DNA from: Alphaproteobacteria bacterium
GTDB lineage: Bacteria > Pseudomonadota > Alphaproteobacteria > ATCC43930 > CGMCC-115725
Length of the DNA stretch: 36,374 nt
NCBI GenBank assembly: GCA_021325525.1
Contig: JAJPHB010000049.1
Coordinates: 1-36,374 of the forward strand
Direction of reading: 5' to 3'
Shown: positions 1 to 9,462 of the stretch, piece by piece
Layout: each line of letters starts with the position of its first letter
Numbering within the stretch: the first letter of the stretch is position 1
Notes under the pieces: generated by a model
What the model was told of the DNA's origin: nothing
The model's input: only the letters and a program-made list of their open reading frames with translations
The model's database searches: none
Made by a program: the position numbers and the translations under genes

Positions 1-117
1 ATCTACGAGCAGCCGCAGATCTGGGCGCGGCGCTCGACGCTCGATTACGGCTTCAAGCTCGAAGGCTCGCTCAGCCTCGGCCCGCCGATCGACGAGACGA
101 CGCATTTCACGGAGTGA
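1..117 (+). CDS. C-terminal end of a probable ABC transporter solute-binding protein (partial)
   Basis: Only the last 38 codons of a frame open from the left edge are present, ending in TGA. The visible protein starts IYEQPQIWARRSTLDYGFKL and ends in an acidic tail. No diagnostic motif can be seen in so short a piece. The assignment is an inference from position: the next four genes on the same strand are the two permeases and two ATPases of a peptide/opine/nickel-type importer, and in such operons the periplasmic family-5 binding protein usually comes first. The gap to the first permease is 97 bp and holds a palindromic repeat. Confidence 0.55.
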   Translation: MYEQPQIWARRSTLDYGFKLEGSLSLGPPIDETTHFTE

Positions 118-163
118 TGCGGGCCGGGAACGCTTGTCGCACTCCTCTCCCCTCCGGGAATCT

Positions 164-186
164 CCCTCTCCCCGAGGGGAGAGGGG
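164..186. repeat. C/T-rich palindromic repeat, copy 1
   Basis: A perfect inverted repeat: CCCTCTCCCC at 164-173 pairs with GGGGAGAGGG at 176-185. It lies between the binding-protein stop and the first permease. The same CCCTCTCCC/GGGAGAGGG core recurs between genes at 4214-4304, 6360-6507, 7709-7742, 25434-25524, 32158-32181 and 32221-32256. Inside this transporter operon it could act as an mRNA processing or partial-termination hairpin that lowers permease expression relative to the binding protein. That role is inference. Confidence 0.7.
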
Positions 187-214
187 CGACCCAGCGGGGT
201 AGAATGACGGAACG

Positions 215-1153
215 ATGATCGGCTACATCGTCAAGCGGCTGCTTCTCGCGGTGCCGACCCTGTGGGCGGTGCTCACGATCGTCTTCGTGCTGGCGCGCGT
301 GCTGCCGGGCGATCCGGCGCAGACGATCCTCGGCGACCAGGCGACGCAGGAGGCGCTGGTGGCGATGCGCCATCGCCTCGGCACCGACAAGCCGATCGCC
401 GAGCAATATGCCGATTTCCTTGCCAATGCCGTGCGCGGCCGCTGGGGCGACTCGCTCGTCACCGGCAAGCCCGTCCTCGAGGAGGTCGGGAAGGTTCTTC
501 CCTATTCGATCGACCTGACGGTGAGCGCCATCGTGCTCGGCGCTCTCATCGGCGTGCCGCTCGGCACCTGGTCGGCGCTGCACCGCAACGCCGCCTTCGA
601 CTATATCGCGCGGTTGGGCTCGCTGCTTGGCCTCTCCTTCCCGGCCTTCGTCTCGGCAATCATGCTGCTGCTCGCCTTCGCCATCGAGCTGCGCTGGTTC
701 CCGGTGATCGGCGCCGGCGGCAGCGGCCCCTGGGAGCGCCTCCGCGCCATCACCCTGCCGACCGTCAATCTCGGCATCATCATGGCGGCCTATGTGACGC
801 GCGTCACGCGCTCCTCGATGCTGGAGGTGCTGGGCGAGGACTACATCCGCACGGCGCGCGCCAAGGGCGTGCCGAGCCGAGTCATCTTGTGGCGCCACGC
901 GCTGCGGAACGCTCTCATTCCGGTCGTGACCGTCGTCGGCCTCTACCTCGGCATCCTCATCGGCAATTCCGTCCTGACCGAGATCGTCTTCAACCGGTCG
1001 GGCCTCGGCAAGCTCATCGTCTCGGCCCTCGACCAGCGCGACTACACGGTGCTGCAAGGAATGATGGTCGTCTACGCCTTCGCCATCGTGCTGGTGAACC
1101 TGCTGACCGATCTCACCTACGGCTTCATCGATCCGCGGATCAAGCGGCAATGA
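215..1153 (+). CDS. ABC transporter permease, DppB/OppB type
   Basis: Inner-membrane permease of 312 residues for a peptide/opine/nickel-class importer. A first membrane helix at about residues 9-29 is followed by the family hallmark RVLPGDP (28-34). Further hydrophobic segments lie near 100-123, 134-157, 178-198, 236-257 and 284-305, giving the usual six. The cytoplasmic EAA loop that docks on the ATPases is at about 208-230 (EDYIRTARAKGV, then HALRNAL). Length is normal for DppB. The next permease start lies just beyond the stop, so translation is probably coupled. The substrate cannot be told from the permease; dipeptides, oligopeptides, opines or glutathione are all possible for this family. 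Confidence 0.93.
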   Translation: MIGYIVKRLLLAVPTLWAVLTIVFVLARVLPGDPAQTILGDQATQEALVAMRHRLGTDKPIAEQYADFLANAVRGRWGDSLVTGKPVLEEVGKVLPYSIDLTVSAIVLGALIGVPLGTWSALHRNAAFDYIARLGSLLGLSFPAFVSAIMLLLAFAIELRWFPVIGAGGSGPWERLRAITLPTVNLGIIMAAYVTRVTRSSMLEVLGEDYIRTARAKGVPSRVILWRHALRNALIPVVTVVGLYLGILIGNSVLTEIVFNRSGLGKLIVSALDQRDYTVLQGMMVVYAFAIVLVNLLTDLTYGFIDPRIKRQ

Positions 1154-1183
1154 GCGATGGCGGCGAGAGGAAAAGAGAGCGCG

Positions 1184-2074
1184 ATGACTGAGAGCATCGC
1201 AGCGGTCCCTGTGGAGCGCCCTGCCGCCGCGCATTGGCTGCTTCAGCTCCGCCGCGCCTTCAACGCCAATGCCACCTCCTGGGTCGGGCTCGTCGTCTTC
1301 CTCGTCATCGTCGCGCTGGCGCTGCTGGCGCCGCTCATCGCCCCCTACGATCCGCTCGACCAGGACATCATCTCGCGTCTCGAGGGCCCCTCCGCCGCGC
1401 ATTGGTTCGGCACCGATTCCTATGGCCGCGACACGCTCTCGCGCCTGCTCTGGGGGGCGCGGCTGTCGCTCGTCATCGGCTCGGTCTCGATCCTCTCGGC
1501 GATGCTCATCGGCGGCACCATCGGCATCGTCTCGGGCTATGTCGGCGGCAAGTTCGACCTCGTCGTCATGCAGGCGATGGACGTGCTCCTCTCCTTCCCC
1601 TCCCTCATCATGGGGCTCATGGTGGTGGCGATGCTGGGCCCCAGCATGGGCAACCTCATCATCGCCATCGCGCTCACCGCGATCGCGCCCTTCGCGCGCA
1701 TCGCGCGGGCGCCCACCATCGCCGTCAAGGAGCGCGACTATATCGAGGCCTGCCGGGCTTTGGGCTATTCCGACCTGCGCATCATGGCGGTGCATATCCT
1801 GCCCAACATCATGGCCGAGATTCTCGTCATGGGCTCGCTGTGGCTGGCGACGGCGATCCGCACCGAGGCCTCGCTCTCCTTCATCGGCCTCGGCGTCCGC
1901 CCGCCCGTCGCCACCTGGGGCGGCATGATCCGCGAAGGCTTCGAGAACATCCTCGACAGCGCCTGGCTCTCGATCTTCCCAAGCCTCGCCATCCTGCTCG
2001 TCGTCTTCTCGCTCAACATGCTGGGCGACGGGCTGCGCGACGCGATCGACCCCAAGCTGCGCGGCGGCGAGTGA
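1184..2074 (+). CDS. ABC transporter permease, DppC/OppC type
   Basis: Second inner-membrane permease (296 residues), partner of the upstream DppB-like protein. Residues 32-53 form the first helix. The DppC signature FGTDSYGRD is at 75-83 and marks the start of the BPD transport domain. The EAA loop is near 183-208 ([12 protein letters not shown] to ILPN), and the protein ends with the usual [13 protein letters not shown] chose the ATG at 1184 because GAGAGGAAA lies just upstream. An in-frame ATG at 1157 would add nine residues but has no ribosome binding site. A 134-bp gap with a palindromic repeat separates it from the ATPase genes. Confidence 0.92.
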   Translation: MTESIAAVPVERPAAAHWLLQLRRAFNANATSWVGLVVFLVIVALALLAPLIAPYDPLDQDIISRLEGPSAAHWFGTDSYGRDTLSRLLWGARLSLVIGSVSILSAMLIGGTIGIVSGYVGGKFDLVVMQAMDVLLSFPSLIMGLMVVAMLGPSMGNLIIAIALTAIAPFARIARAPTIAVKERDYIEACRALGYSDLRIMAVHILPNIMAEILVMGSLWLATAIRTEASLSFIGLGVRPPVATWGGMIREGFENILDSAWLSIFPSLAILLVVFSLNMLGDGLRDAIDPKLRGGE

Positions 2075-2110
2075 ATGCGAATGACCCGGCGATGGCGTGA
2101 TTGCTGGGCC

Positions 2111-2184
2111 TCGTCATGGCGAGGCGCAGCCGCCGAAGCAATCCACAGGCGGAGGGCTGGATCGCTTCGCCGCGCTCGCGATGA
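2111..2184. repeat. Palindromic repeat of the 'CGTCATGGCGAGG...CGAAGCAATCCA' type
   Basis: The left arm, at 2111-2145, contains GTCATGGCGAGG and CGAAGCAATCCA. The right arm, 2158-2184, contains TGGATCGCTTCG and CGCTCGCGATGA, an imperfect reverse complement of the left. This is the general form of the intergenic palindromes widespread in alphaproteobacterial genomes. It splits the permease genes from the ATPase genes of one transporter. A likely half copy occurs at 31486-31517. Confidence 0.65.
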
Positions 2185-2208
2185 GGGGACCCGCGGAGCG
2201 GACCGGAA

Positions 2209-3214
2209 ATGAGCGCCGCCACGGAAGCGCCGCTCCTCGAGCTCGACGGGCTCGTCACCGAGTTCCGCACCGGCGGCGCCTGGCATGCGGCGCTGCGCGG
2301 CGTCAGTTTCGCCCTGGCGCGCAATGAGACGCTGGCGCTCGTCGGCGAATCGGGCTGCGGCAAGAGCGTGACGGCGCTCTCGATCATGGGGCTGCTGCCG
2401 CCTGCCAACAGCCGCATCGCGGCGGGGCGCATCCGCTTCGCCGGGCGCGATCTCGTCGGCCTCTCCGAGGAGGCGATGCGGAAGCTCCGCGGCAATGAGA
2501 TCTCGATGATCTTCCAGGAGCCGATGACCTCGCTCAACCCGGTACTGACGGTCGGCTTCCAGGTCGCCGAGAGCCTGCGTTACCACCGCGGCATGGAAGG
2601 CCAGGCGGCGCGGCGGGCGGCGCTCGAGCTTCTCGACCAAGTCAAGATTCCGGCGGCGGCGCAGCGCTTCGACGACTACCCGCACCAATTCTCGGGCGGC
2701 ATGCGCCAGCGCGTCATGATCGCCATGGCGCTCGCCTGCCGGCCGAAGCTGCTCCTCGCCGACGAGCCGACGACGGCGCTCGACGTCACCATCCAGGCGC
2801 AGGTGTTGGCGCTCCTCGCCGAGCTCAAATCCGCCTATGGCATGGCGATGATCTTCATCACCCACAATCTCGGCGTCGTCGCCTCGATCGCCGACCGCGT
2901 CGCCGTCATGTATGCGGGCGCCATCGTCGAGACGGCGGCGGTGGACGAGCTCTTCGCGCGCCCGACCCATCCCTATACCGAGGCGCTGTTGCGCACGATC
3001 CCGCGGGTCGACGAGGATTCGGCGGGGCTTGCCGCCATTCCGGGCCAGGTGCCGCCGCTCTCGGCGATGCCGCCGGGCTGCCGCTTCGCGCCGCGCTGCG
3101 CCCTTCGCGAGGCGGAATGCGAGGCGACCGATCCGGCGCTGGCGCCGCTCCCGGCGGCGGCCGATCACCGCGTGCGCTGTCGCGTCCGCGCCCCCGCCAC
3201 GGCGGCGCCCCGCC

Positions 3215-3222
<8 letters not shown>
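2209..3222 (+). CDS. ABC transporter ATP-binding protein, DppD/OppD type
   Basis: Cytoplasmic ATPase (337 residues) that powers the importer with its DppF-like partner. Walker A GESGCGKS is at 46-53, a Q-loop lies in [11 protein letters not shown] (about 101-111), the ABC signature FSGGM is at 161-165, Walker B LLLADEP is at 181-187, and an H-loop sits in FITHNLG. The C-terminal oligopeptide/dipeptide extension is present, with the cysteine set in [15 protein letters not shown] that in some family members binds an Fe-S cluster. The stop overlaps the start of the next ATPase by 8 bp, so the two are translationally coupled. Confidence 0.93.
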
Positions 3223-4186
<964 letters not shown>

Positions 4187-4213
4187 GCGTGCGGCACCGT
4201 GCGGCGGCGAGGA

Positions 4214-4304
4214 CCCTCATCCCTCACTTTCCCCGCTGCGCGGGTCCCCTCCCTCTTCCACTCTCCCAAAGCGAGAGGGGAGAGGCGTAGGTGATGGGTG
4301 AGGG
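4214..4304. repeat. C/T-rich palindromic repeat, copy 2
   Basis: About 91 bp bounded by CCCTCATCCCTCAC (4214-4227) and its near inverse GTGATGGGTGAGGG (4291-4304). An internal CTCTCCC...GCGAGAGG hairpin lies near 4261-4278. It fills the gap between the transporter operon and the SDR gene and may end transporter transcription. Same family as the copy at 164-186. Confidence 0.7.
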
Positions 4305-4346
4305 CTCTCGCCGCCCGCTCGCTCCAGCCGGAAAGGACCCGCAAAC

Positions 4347-5060
4347 ATGCTCTCGCCCCAAGGCCGCGTCATCATGGTCTCTGGCGCCAATCGCGGCATC
4401 GGCCTTGCCGTCGCGCGCGCCCTCCACGCCAAGGGCTACACGCTGAGCCTCGGCGCGCGCGATCCGGCGAAGCTCGAAGCGGCGACGCGCGATCTCGGGA
4501 GCGAACGCCTCTTCCGCGCCGCCTTCGACGCGCGCGACCTGGCGAGCGGCGAAGCCTGGGTGCGCGGCACCGCCGAGCGCTGGGGTCGCATCGACGGGCT
4601 CGTCAACAATGCGGCGATCGCGCTCGACGTCGCGATCGAGGATGAGGACGAGAGCGCCTATGACGCGATGTGGGAAATCAACGTCAAGGGGCCGCTCCGC
4701 CTCATTCGCCTCGCCTTGCCGCATCTGCGCCGCGCCGGCAGCGGCCGCATCGTCAACATCGCCTCGCTTTCCGGCAAGCGCGTCAAGAACGACAAGGCCG
4801 GCTACGCCATGAGCAAATTCGCGGTGATGGCGCTGACCCATGCGGCGCGCCGGGCCGGCTGGGCGGATGGCGTGCGGGCGACCGCGCTCTGCCCCGGCTT
4901 CGTCGCCACCGACATGACGCAGTGGGTGACGGACTTCCCGCGCGAGTCCATGACTCAGCCCGAGGATCTGGCAGAGCTCGTCGCCACCGTGCTCGCCCTG
5001 CCCAACAACGCCGCCATCGCCGAGCTCCTCGTCAATTGCCGCTTCGAGGAGATGCTCTGA
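4347..5060 (+). CDS. Short-chain dehydrogenase/reductase (SDR)
   Basis: Classical SDR of 237 residues, an NAD(P)(H)-dependent oxidoreductase with a Rossmann fold. The nucleotide-binding GANRGIG is at 13-19, the structural NNAA at 87-90, and N112 lies in INVKGP. The catalytic set fits S140, Y153 and K157 (YAMSK), with the usual 13-residue spacing between Ser and Tyr. The basic residue in LGARDP after strand 2 suggests, without proving, NADP preference. The substrate is unknown. It converges with the DadA-like gene, with only 15 bp between the stops. Confidence 0.9.
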   Translation: MLSPQGRVIMVSGANRGIGLAVARALHAKGYTLSLGARDPAKLEAATRDLGSERLFRAAFDARDLASGEAWVRGTAERWGRIDGLVNNAAIALDVAIEDEDESAYDAMWEINVKGPLRLIRLALPHLRRAGSGRIVNIASLSGKRVKNDKAGYAMSKFAVMALTHAARRAGWADGVRATALCPGFVATDMTQWVTDFPRESMTQPEDLAELVATVLALPNNAAIAELLVNCRFEEML

Positions 5061-5075
5061 CCGGCAACGGGCCCG

Positions 5076-6323
5076 TCAAAAGCGCGTCGCGCGATAGGGG
5101 GCGAGATCGATCGAGCTCGGCTTTCCGGCGACCAGCTCGGCGATGAGCTTGCCGGTGACGGCGGCGCCCATCAGCCCCCAATGCGAATGGCCGAAGGCGA
5201 AATGCACGGCCGGGAAATGCGGCGAGCGGTCGATCACCGGCAGGCTGTCGGGAAAGGACGGGCGGCAGCCCATCCATTCGGTCACGCCCGCCGTGTTGAG
5301 CGCCGGATACATGTCCTTGCCGAGGCGGAGCAGCGCCTTGGCGCGTCGGTCGTCCGGCGGCGCGTCGATGCCGGCGAACTCCGCCGTGCCGGCGAAGCGC
5401 AGCCCATTCTCCATCGGCGTCGCGTAGAAGCCGCGCCCGGAATAGGAGACCGGAAGCCGCGGCGCGACGCCCGGATCCGGCAGCATCACGTGATAGCCGC
5501 GCTCGGCTTCGAGCGGGAGCTCGGTGCCGAGCTGCGCCGCGAGGCCGCGCGACCAGGCGCCGGCGGCGATGACGAGGGCGCCGATCGGCACCTCGCCTTC
5601 GGCCGTGCGCAGCGCGCTGGGCCCGTTCGCGCCGAAGGCGAAGCCCGTGACGCGGCGGCGAAGGATCGTGCCGCCGTTCCGCACGACCCGCTCGGCGAGA
5701 GTGCGCGCGAGGCGGAAGGAATTGACCGAATGGCCGATATCGGGAAAGAGGATGCCGCCCTTGAACTCGGGCGACAGCGCCGGGTCGAGCTGGCGCAGCT
5801 CGTCGCGGCCGAGCGGCTCGGCCTTGATGCCGGCGGCCGCGCGCAAGGCGTTGGCGAGTTCGCCGCCGACTTCGCCCTTGCCCTTCTCCTTCGAGACGAG
5901 GAGCGCGCCCGAGCGGCGGATCAGATCCTCGGCCCCCGCCTCCTTCAGCAAGGGCGCATAGGCATCGAAGCAGCCCGCATAGAGCGCCGCCATGGCGCGC
6001 GAGTTCCGCCGGATGCGCGCCGGCCGCCCTTCGCGAAGGAAGCGCAGGAACCAGGGCAGCGCCTGGAGGAAATAGCCGGGACGGATGGCGAGCGGCCCCA
6101 GGGGATCGGCGAGATAGCGCGGCACCTTCCACAGCATGCCGGGCTCGGCGATCGGCACGCAGGCGCTGGGGCTCAGAATCCCGGCATTGCCGAAGGAGCA
6201 GCCTTCGGCGGGCGGCCGCTCGTCGAGGATCGTCACGCGAAAGCCGGCGCGCTGCAGATAGAGGGCGCAGCAGACGCCGACGATGCCGGCGCCGATGACG
6301 GTGACGTGGTTCTGCTCGGTCAT
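5076..6323 (-). CDS. FAD-dependent D-amino-acid dehydrogenase (DadA family)
   Basis: Flavoprotein of 415 residues of the DAO/DadA fold. The FAD-binding dinucleotide motif GAGIVG is at 11-16, followed by an acidic residue at the end of strand 2 (TILDERPP). CSFGNAGILSPS near the N-terminus is typical of DadA proteins, and the C-terminal WMGCRPSFPDSLPVIDRSP to GHSHWGLMGA segment closes the flavin site. The family oxidises D-amino acids (or related imino/hydroxy acids) to 2-oxo acids and passes electrons to the respiratory chain. The peptide importer next door fits an amino-acid scavenging role, but the true substrate cannot be read from the sequence. Length is normal. Confidence 0.88.
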   Translation of the reverse strand: MTEQNHVTVIGAGIVGVCCALYLQRAGFRVTILDERPPAEGCSFGNAGILSPSACVPIAEPGMLWKVPRYLADPLGPLAIRPGYFLQALPWFLRFLREGRPARIRRNSRAMAALYAGCFDAYAPLLKEAGAEDLIRRSGALLVSKEKGKGEVGGELANALRAAAGIKAEPLGRDELRQLDPALSPEFKGGILFPDIGHSVNSFRLARTLAERVVRNGGTILRRRVTGFAFGANGPSALRTAEGEVPIGALVIAAGAWSRGLAAQLGTELPLEAERGYHVMLPDPGVAPRLPVSYSGRGFYATPMENGLRFAGTAEFAGIDAPPDDRRAKALLRLGKDMYPALNTAGVTEWMGCRPSFPDSLPVIDRSPHFPAVHFAFGHSHWGLMGAAVTGKLIAELVAGKPSSIDLAPYRATRF

Positions 6324-6359
6324 GGTCTCCCGGATTGCCTTCTAAGCGGGAGGCGCGAG

Positions 6360-6507
6360 CCCTCACCCCTCACCCTCCCCACTTCGTGGGTTCCCTCCCT
6401 CTCCCACTCTCCCGTGCCGGGAGACGGGCGAGGGATTGGCGGCTTCACCATTTTTCCTCTCCCCTCTCCCGCCGGGAGAGGGGAGAGGCCTAGGTGAGGG
6501 GTGAGGG
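6360..6507. repeat. C/T-rich palindromic repeat, copy 3 (longest, perfect arms)
   Basis: A 148-bp element bounded by a perfect 14-bp inverted repeat: CCCTCACCCCTCAC (6360-6373) and GTGAGGGGTGAGGG (6494-6507). It contains a second perfect hairpin with 15-bp arms (CCTCTCCCCTCTCCC at 6456-6470, inverse at 6474-6488) and a 3-nt loop. It lies between the pimD-like stop and the start of the DadA-like gene, both on the minus strand, so it can form a strong transcript hairpin between them. Confidence 0.8.
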
Positions 6508-6530
6508 CTGTCGCCGTGCGCCCCGGCGCC

Positions 6531-7685
6531 TCAGGCCGCATCGATGAGCCCGCCGCTCTCGGCGACCAGCGCCAGATGATGGTCGGCGTCGCCGAAGAGC
6601 GTGTCGATCATGGCGAGGCGCTTGAAGTAGTGCCCGGCCTTGTACTCCATCGTCATGCCGACGCCGCCATGGAGCTGGATCGCCTGCTGCCCGAGGAAGC
6701 GCGCGGAGCGGCCGATCTGGACCTTGGCCGCCGAGAGCATGCGCCGGCGCTGGAGCGCGTCCTCGGCCTCGGCCATCATCGTCGCGAGATAGCTCATGCT
6801 GCGCGCCTGCTCCAAGGCCACGAACATGTCGACGGCGCGGTGCTGAAGCGCCTGGAAGGAGCCGATCGCGACGCCGAACTGCTTGCGCGTCTTTAGATAA
6901 TCGATCGTCAGCTCGTGGAGCGCGCTCATCGCGCCCACCGCCTCGGCGGCGACTGCGGCGATGCCGAGATCGATCGCGCGCTCGGCAAGATCGAGCCCAT
7001 GGTCGCGCGGGCCGAGCAGCGCCTCCGGGCCGAGCCGCACCTCGCGGAAGGCGATTTCCGCCGCGCGGAGCCCGTCGACGGTCGGATAGCCCCGCACCGT
7101 GACGCCCGCGGCCTGCGCATCGACGAGAAAGAGGCTGATCCCCTCGCGCTCGCGCGGGCCGCCCGCCGTCCGCGCCGTGACGATGAGGCGGTCGGCGCTG
7201 TCGCCATGGAGGACGACGCCCTTGGCGCCGCTCAGCACGAAGCCGCCGCCCGCTGCCGCCGTCGCGGTCGTCGCGACATCGGCGAGGTCGTAGCGCGCCT
7301 GGCGCTCGCCAAAGGCGAAGGCGAGGCGCAAGCGGCCGCGCGCGATCTCCGGGACCATCTCCTGCTGCTGCGCCGCGCTGCCGCCGAGGAGCAACAGGCC
7401 ACCGCCCAGCACGACGGTCGCGAGGTAGGGTTCGAGGACGAGGCCGCGGCCGAACGCCTCCATGACGAGCATCGTCTCGACCGGCGTGCCGCCGACGCCG
7501 CCCAGCGCCTCGGGGAAGGGCAGGCCCAAGAGGCCGAGCTCCGCATATTGCGCCCAGCGCGCCGGGCTGAACCCGGCAGGCTCCTGCGCATAGGCCTTGC
7601 GCTTGTCGAAATCGTATTCCTCGGCGACGAGCCGCTCGACGGCGTCGCGCAGCAGGCGCTGCTCCTCGGTGAGGTCGAAATCCAT
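6531..7685 (-). CDS. pimD: Acyl-CoA dehydrogenase small subunit, PimD-like
   Basis: Acyl-CoA dehydrogenase family protein of 384 residues. The N-terminal MDFDLTEEQRLLRDAVERL, then AQYAELGLLGLPFPEALGG and VVLGGGLLLLGG, match what I recall of PimD, the small subunit of the pimeloyl-CoA dehydrogenase of Rhodopseudomonas palustris. The C-terminal flavin-binding part has TRKQFG and LHGGVGMTMEYKAGHYFKRL. Known PimC/PimD-type enzymes work as two-gene pairs, and the PimC-like gene lies just upstream on the same strand, 91 bp away. It probably introduces the alpha,beta double bond in a CoA-activated dicarboxylic or cyclic acid. The exact substrate is inference. Confidence 0.85.
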   Translation of the reverse strand: MDFDLTEEQRLLRDAVERLVAEEYDFDKRKAYAQEPAGFSPARWAQYAELGLLGLPFPEALGGVGGTPVETMLVMEAFGRGLVLEPYLATVVLGGGLLLLGGSAAQQQEMVPEIARGRLRLAFAFGERQARYDLADVATTATAAAGGGFVLSGAKGVVLHGDSADRLIVTARTAGGPREREGISLFLVDAQAAGVTVRGYPTVDGLRAAEIAFREVRLGPEALLGPRDHGLDLAERAIDLGIAAVAAEAVGAMSALHELTIDYLKTRKQFGVAIGSFQALQHRAVDMFVALEQARSMSYLATMMAEAEDALQRRRMLSAAKVQIGRSARFLGQQAIQLHGGVGMTMEYKAGHYFKRLAMIDTLFGDADHHLALVAESGGLIDAA

Positions 7686-7708
7686 GGGCGATCCTAACGC
7701 CGGGTTCT

Positions 7709-7742
7709 CCCTCTCTCGCGTGCGGTCGCAAGCGGGAGAGGG
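7709..7742. repeat. C/T-rich palindromic repeat, copy 4 (short)
   Basis: CCCTCTCTCGC (7709-7719) pairs with GCGGGAGAGGG (7732-7742), with one mismatch and a 12-nt loop. It sits in the 91-bp gap between the two acyl-CoA dehydrogenase genes. It may tune expression of the downstream subunit, which is inference. Confidence 0.55.
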
Positions 7743-7776
7743 TTCTCAATTCGGAGGCGAACGGCGTCTCTCGCCA

Positions 7777-8976
7777 TCACAGCCCCAGGATCGCCTTGGC
7801 GACGATGTTGCGCTGGATCTCGTTGGAGCCGCCATAGATCGAAATCTTGCGCCAGTTGAAGTAGGTCGGCGCCAGCGGCCCCGCATAATCGGCGCCGATC
7901 GGCGGCTCGTTCCAGCCCTCTTCGTCGGGCTGGTAGGGCATGGCGTAGGGGCCGACCACCTCCATCAAGAGCTCGGAGACGGCCTGCTGAATCTCCGAGC
8001 CCTTCAGCTTCAGGATCGAGGAGGCGGGGTCGGGCTTCTTGCTGCGCCCCTGCCGCTCGGCCGAGACGACGCGGAGCTGCGTCATTTCGAGCGCCTTCAG
8101 CTCGACCTCGATGGCGGCGATCTTCTCGCGGAAGCGCCGATCATCGATCATCCGCCGCCCGCCCCCCGCCGGCTCCAGCGCCGCCAGCTCCTTCAAGCGG
8201 CGGATGCGCTGCTTCGAGACGCCGACGCGGGCGATGCCGGTGCGCTCGTGGCCGAGCAGGAACTTGGCATAGTCCCAGCCCTTCCCCTCCTCGCCGACGA
8301 GGTTCTCGGCCGGCACCTCGACGTCGTCGAAGAAGACCTCGTTGACCTCGGCGCCGCCATCCATCGTGACGATCGGCCGCACGGTGATGCCGGGGCTCTT
8401 CATGTCGATGAGGAGGAAGGAGATGCCCTCCTGCTTCTTCACACGCGGGTTGGTGCGCACGAGGCAGAAGATCATGTCGGCATGCTGCGCCAGCGTCGTC
8501 CAGGTCTTCTGACCGTTGACGAGGTAATGATCGCCGACGCGCTCGGCCCGCGTCTTCAGCGAGGCGAGGTCGGAGCCGGAGCCGGGCTCGGAGAAGCCCT
8601 GGCACCACCAATCGTCAATGTTGCGGATGCGCGGCAGGTAATGGCGCTTCTGCGCCTCGCTGCCGAAGGCGATGATGACCGGCCCCACCATGTTGACGCC
8701 GAAGCCCAGGGGCTGCGGCGCCGGCGCCTGCTGCATCTCCTCCTGGAAGATGTAGCGCTGGACCGGCGTCCATCCCGTGCCGCCCCATTCGACCGGCCAG
8801 TCGGGCACGGCCCAGCCCCTGGCGTTGAGGATGCGCTGCCAGGCGACGATATCGGCCTTGTCCAGATGGCGGCCGTCCACCATCTTGCGCCGGATGCTCT
8901 CGGGCAGCGCCTCGCGGAAGAACCGCCGCACCTCCTCGCGGAAGGCGATTTCCTCTGGGGTGAAGCGGAGGTCCAT
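7777..8976 (-). CDS. pimC: Acyl-CoA dehydrogenase large subunit, PimC-like
   Basis: Acyl-CoA dehydrogenase of 399 residues. The N-terminal MDLRFTPEEIAFREEVRRFF, then DDWWCQGFSEPGSGSDLASL (substrate/flavin loop), VNGQKTWTTLAQHAD, and the C-terminal YGGSNEIQRNIVAKAILGL are all family hallmarks. Together with the PimD-like partner downstream they indicate a heteromeric PimC/PimD-type enzyme. I chose the ATG at 8976 because GAGAGGAGCC lies just upstream; the open frame continues further, but that part reads as antisense of the neighbouring thioesterase gene. It is divergent from the thioesterase gene, with about 57 bp between starts, so the two may share a control region. Confidence 0.88.
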   Translation of the reverse strand: MDLRFTPEEIAFREEVRRFFREALPESIRRKMVDGRHLDKADIVAWQRILNARGWAVPDWPVEWGGTGWTPVQRYIFQEEMQQAPAPQPLGFGVNMVGPVIIAFGSEAQKRHYLPRIRNIDDWWCQGFSEPGSGSDLASLKTRAERVGDHYLVNGQKTWTTLAQHADMIFCLVRTNPRVKKQEGISFLLIDMKSPGITVRPIVTMDGGAEVNEVFFDDVEVPAENLVGEEGKGWDYAKFLLGHERTGIARVGVSKQRIRRLKELAALEPAGGGRRMIDDRRFREKIAAIEVELKALEMTQLRVVSAERQGRSKKPDPASSILKLKGSEIQQAVSELLMEVVGPYAMPYQPDEEGWNEPPIGADYAGPLAPTYFNWRKISIYGGSNEIQRNIVAKAILGL

Positions 8977-9033
8977 CGCGCGGCTCCTCTCGAACGGGCG
9001 GGAATGGTGGCATATCGCGCGGAAAGGATGAAG

Positions 9034-9462
9034 ATGGATCGCGTCGTCACCACGGAGCTGCGTGTCGGCTGGGGCGATTGCGACCCGGCGGGGATCGTCT
9101 ACTACCCCGTCTTCTTCCGATGGTTCGATGTCGCGACCTTCGCTCTCTTCGCGGCGGCGGGGCTGCCGATCCTCGAGCTCCAGCGCCGCTACGGCACGCT
9201 CGGCCTGCCGCTCCTCGAAGCGGGCGCCCGCTTCGATGCGCCGGCGCGGCCGCAGGATCTCCTCCGCATCGAGAGCCGGATCGCCGCCGTCGGGGAGAAG
9301 ACGGTCGAGCTCCGCCACGCCGTCTTCCGCGACGAGACGCGGCTTCTCGACGGCCGCGAGCTGCGTGTCTGGGCGGTCGCCGATCCGGCGCGGCCGAAGG
9401 GCATGCGCGCCGAGCCGATCCCGCCGGAGGTGGCGGCGCGCCTCGGCCGCCCGCCTCAGTGA
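9034..9462 (+). CDS. 4-hydroxybenzoyl-CoA-type thioesterase (hot-dog fold)
   Basis: Hot-dog fold acyl-CoA thioesterase of 142 residues. GDCDPAGIVYYPVFFRWFD near the N-terminus is the 4-HBT signature, and with the ATG at 9034 the catalytic aspartate is D17, the same number as in the Pseudomonas enzyme. The ATG at 9034 is preferred because GGAAAGG lies 6 nt before it; in-frame ATGs at 9028 and 9004 are alternatives. It probably releases CoA from an acyl- or aryl-CoA, and the divergent PimC/PimD-like pair suggests a link to CoA-ester catabolism. Its 3' end overlaps the end of the convergent RraA-like gene by 7 bp. Confidence 0.88.
   Translation: MDRVVTTELRVGWGDCDPAGIVYYPVFFRWFDVATFALFAAAGLPILELQRRYGTLGLPLLEAGARFDAPARPQDLLRIESRIAAVGEKTVELRHAVFRDETRLLDGRELRVWAVADPARPKGMRAEPIPPEVAARLGRPPQ

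Noticed and set aside
107-1795. A 562-codon minus-strand open frame opposite the transporter permeases
   Set aside because: It is the antisense of two clear permease genes with composition typical of GC-rich shadow frames and no motif.
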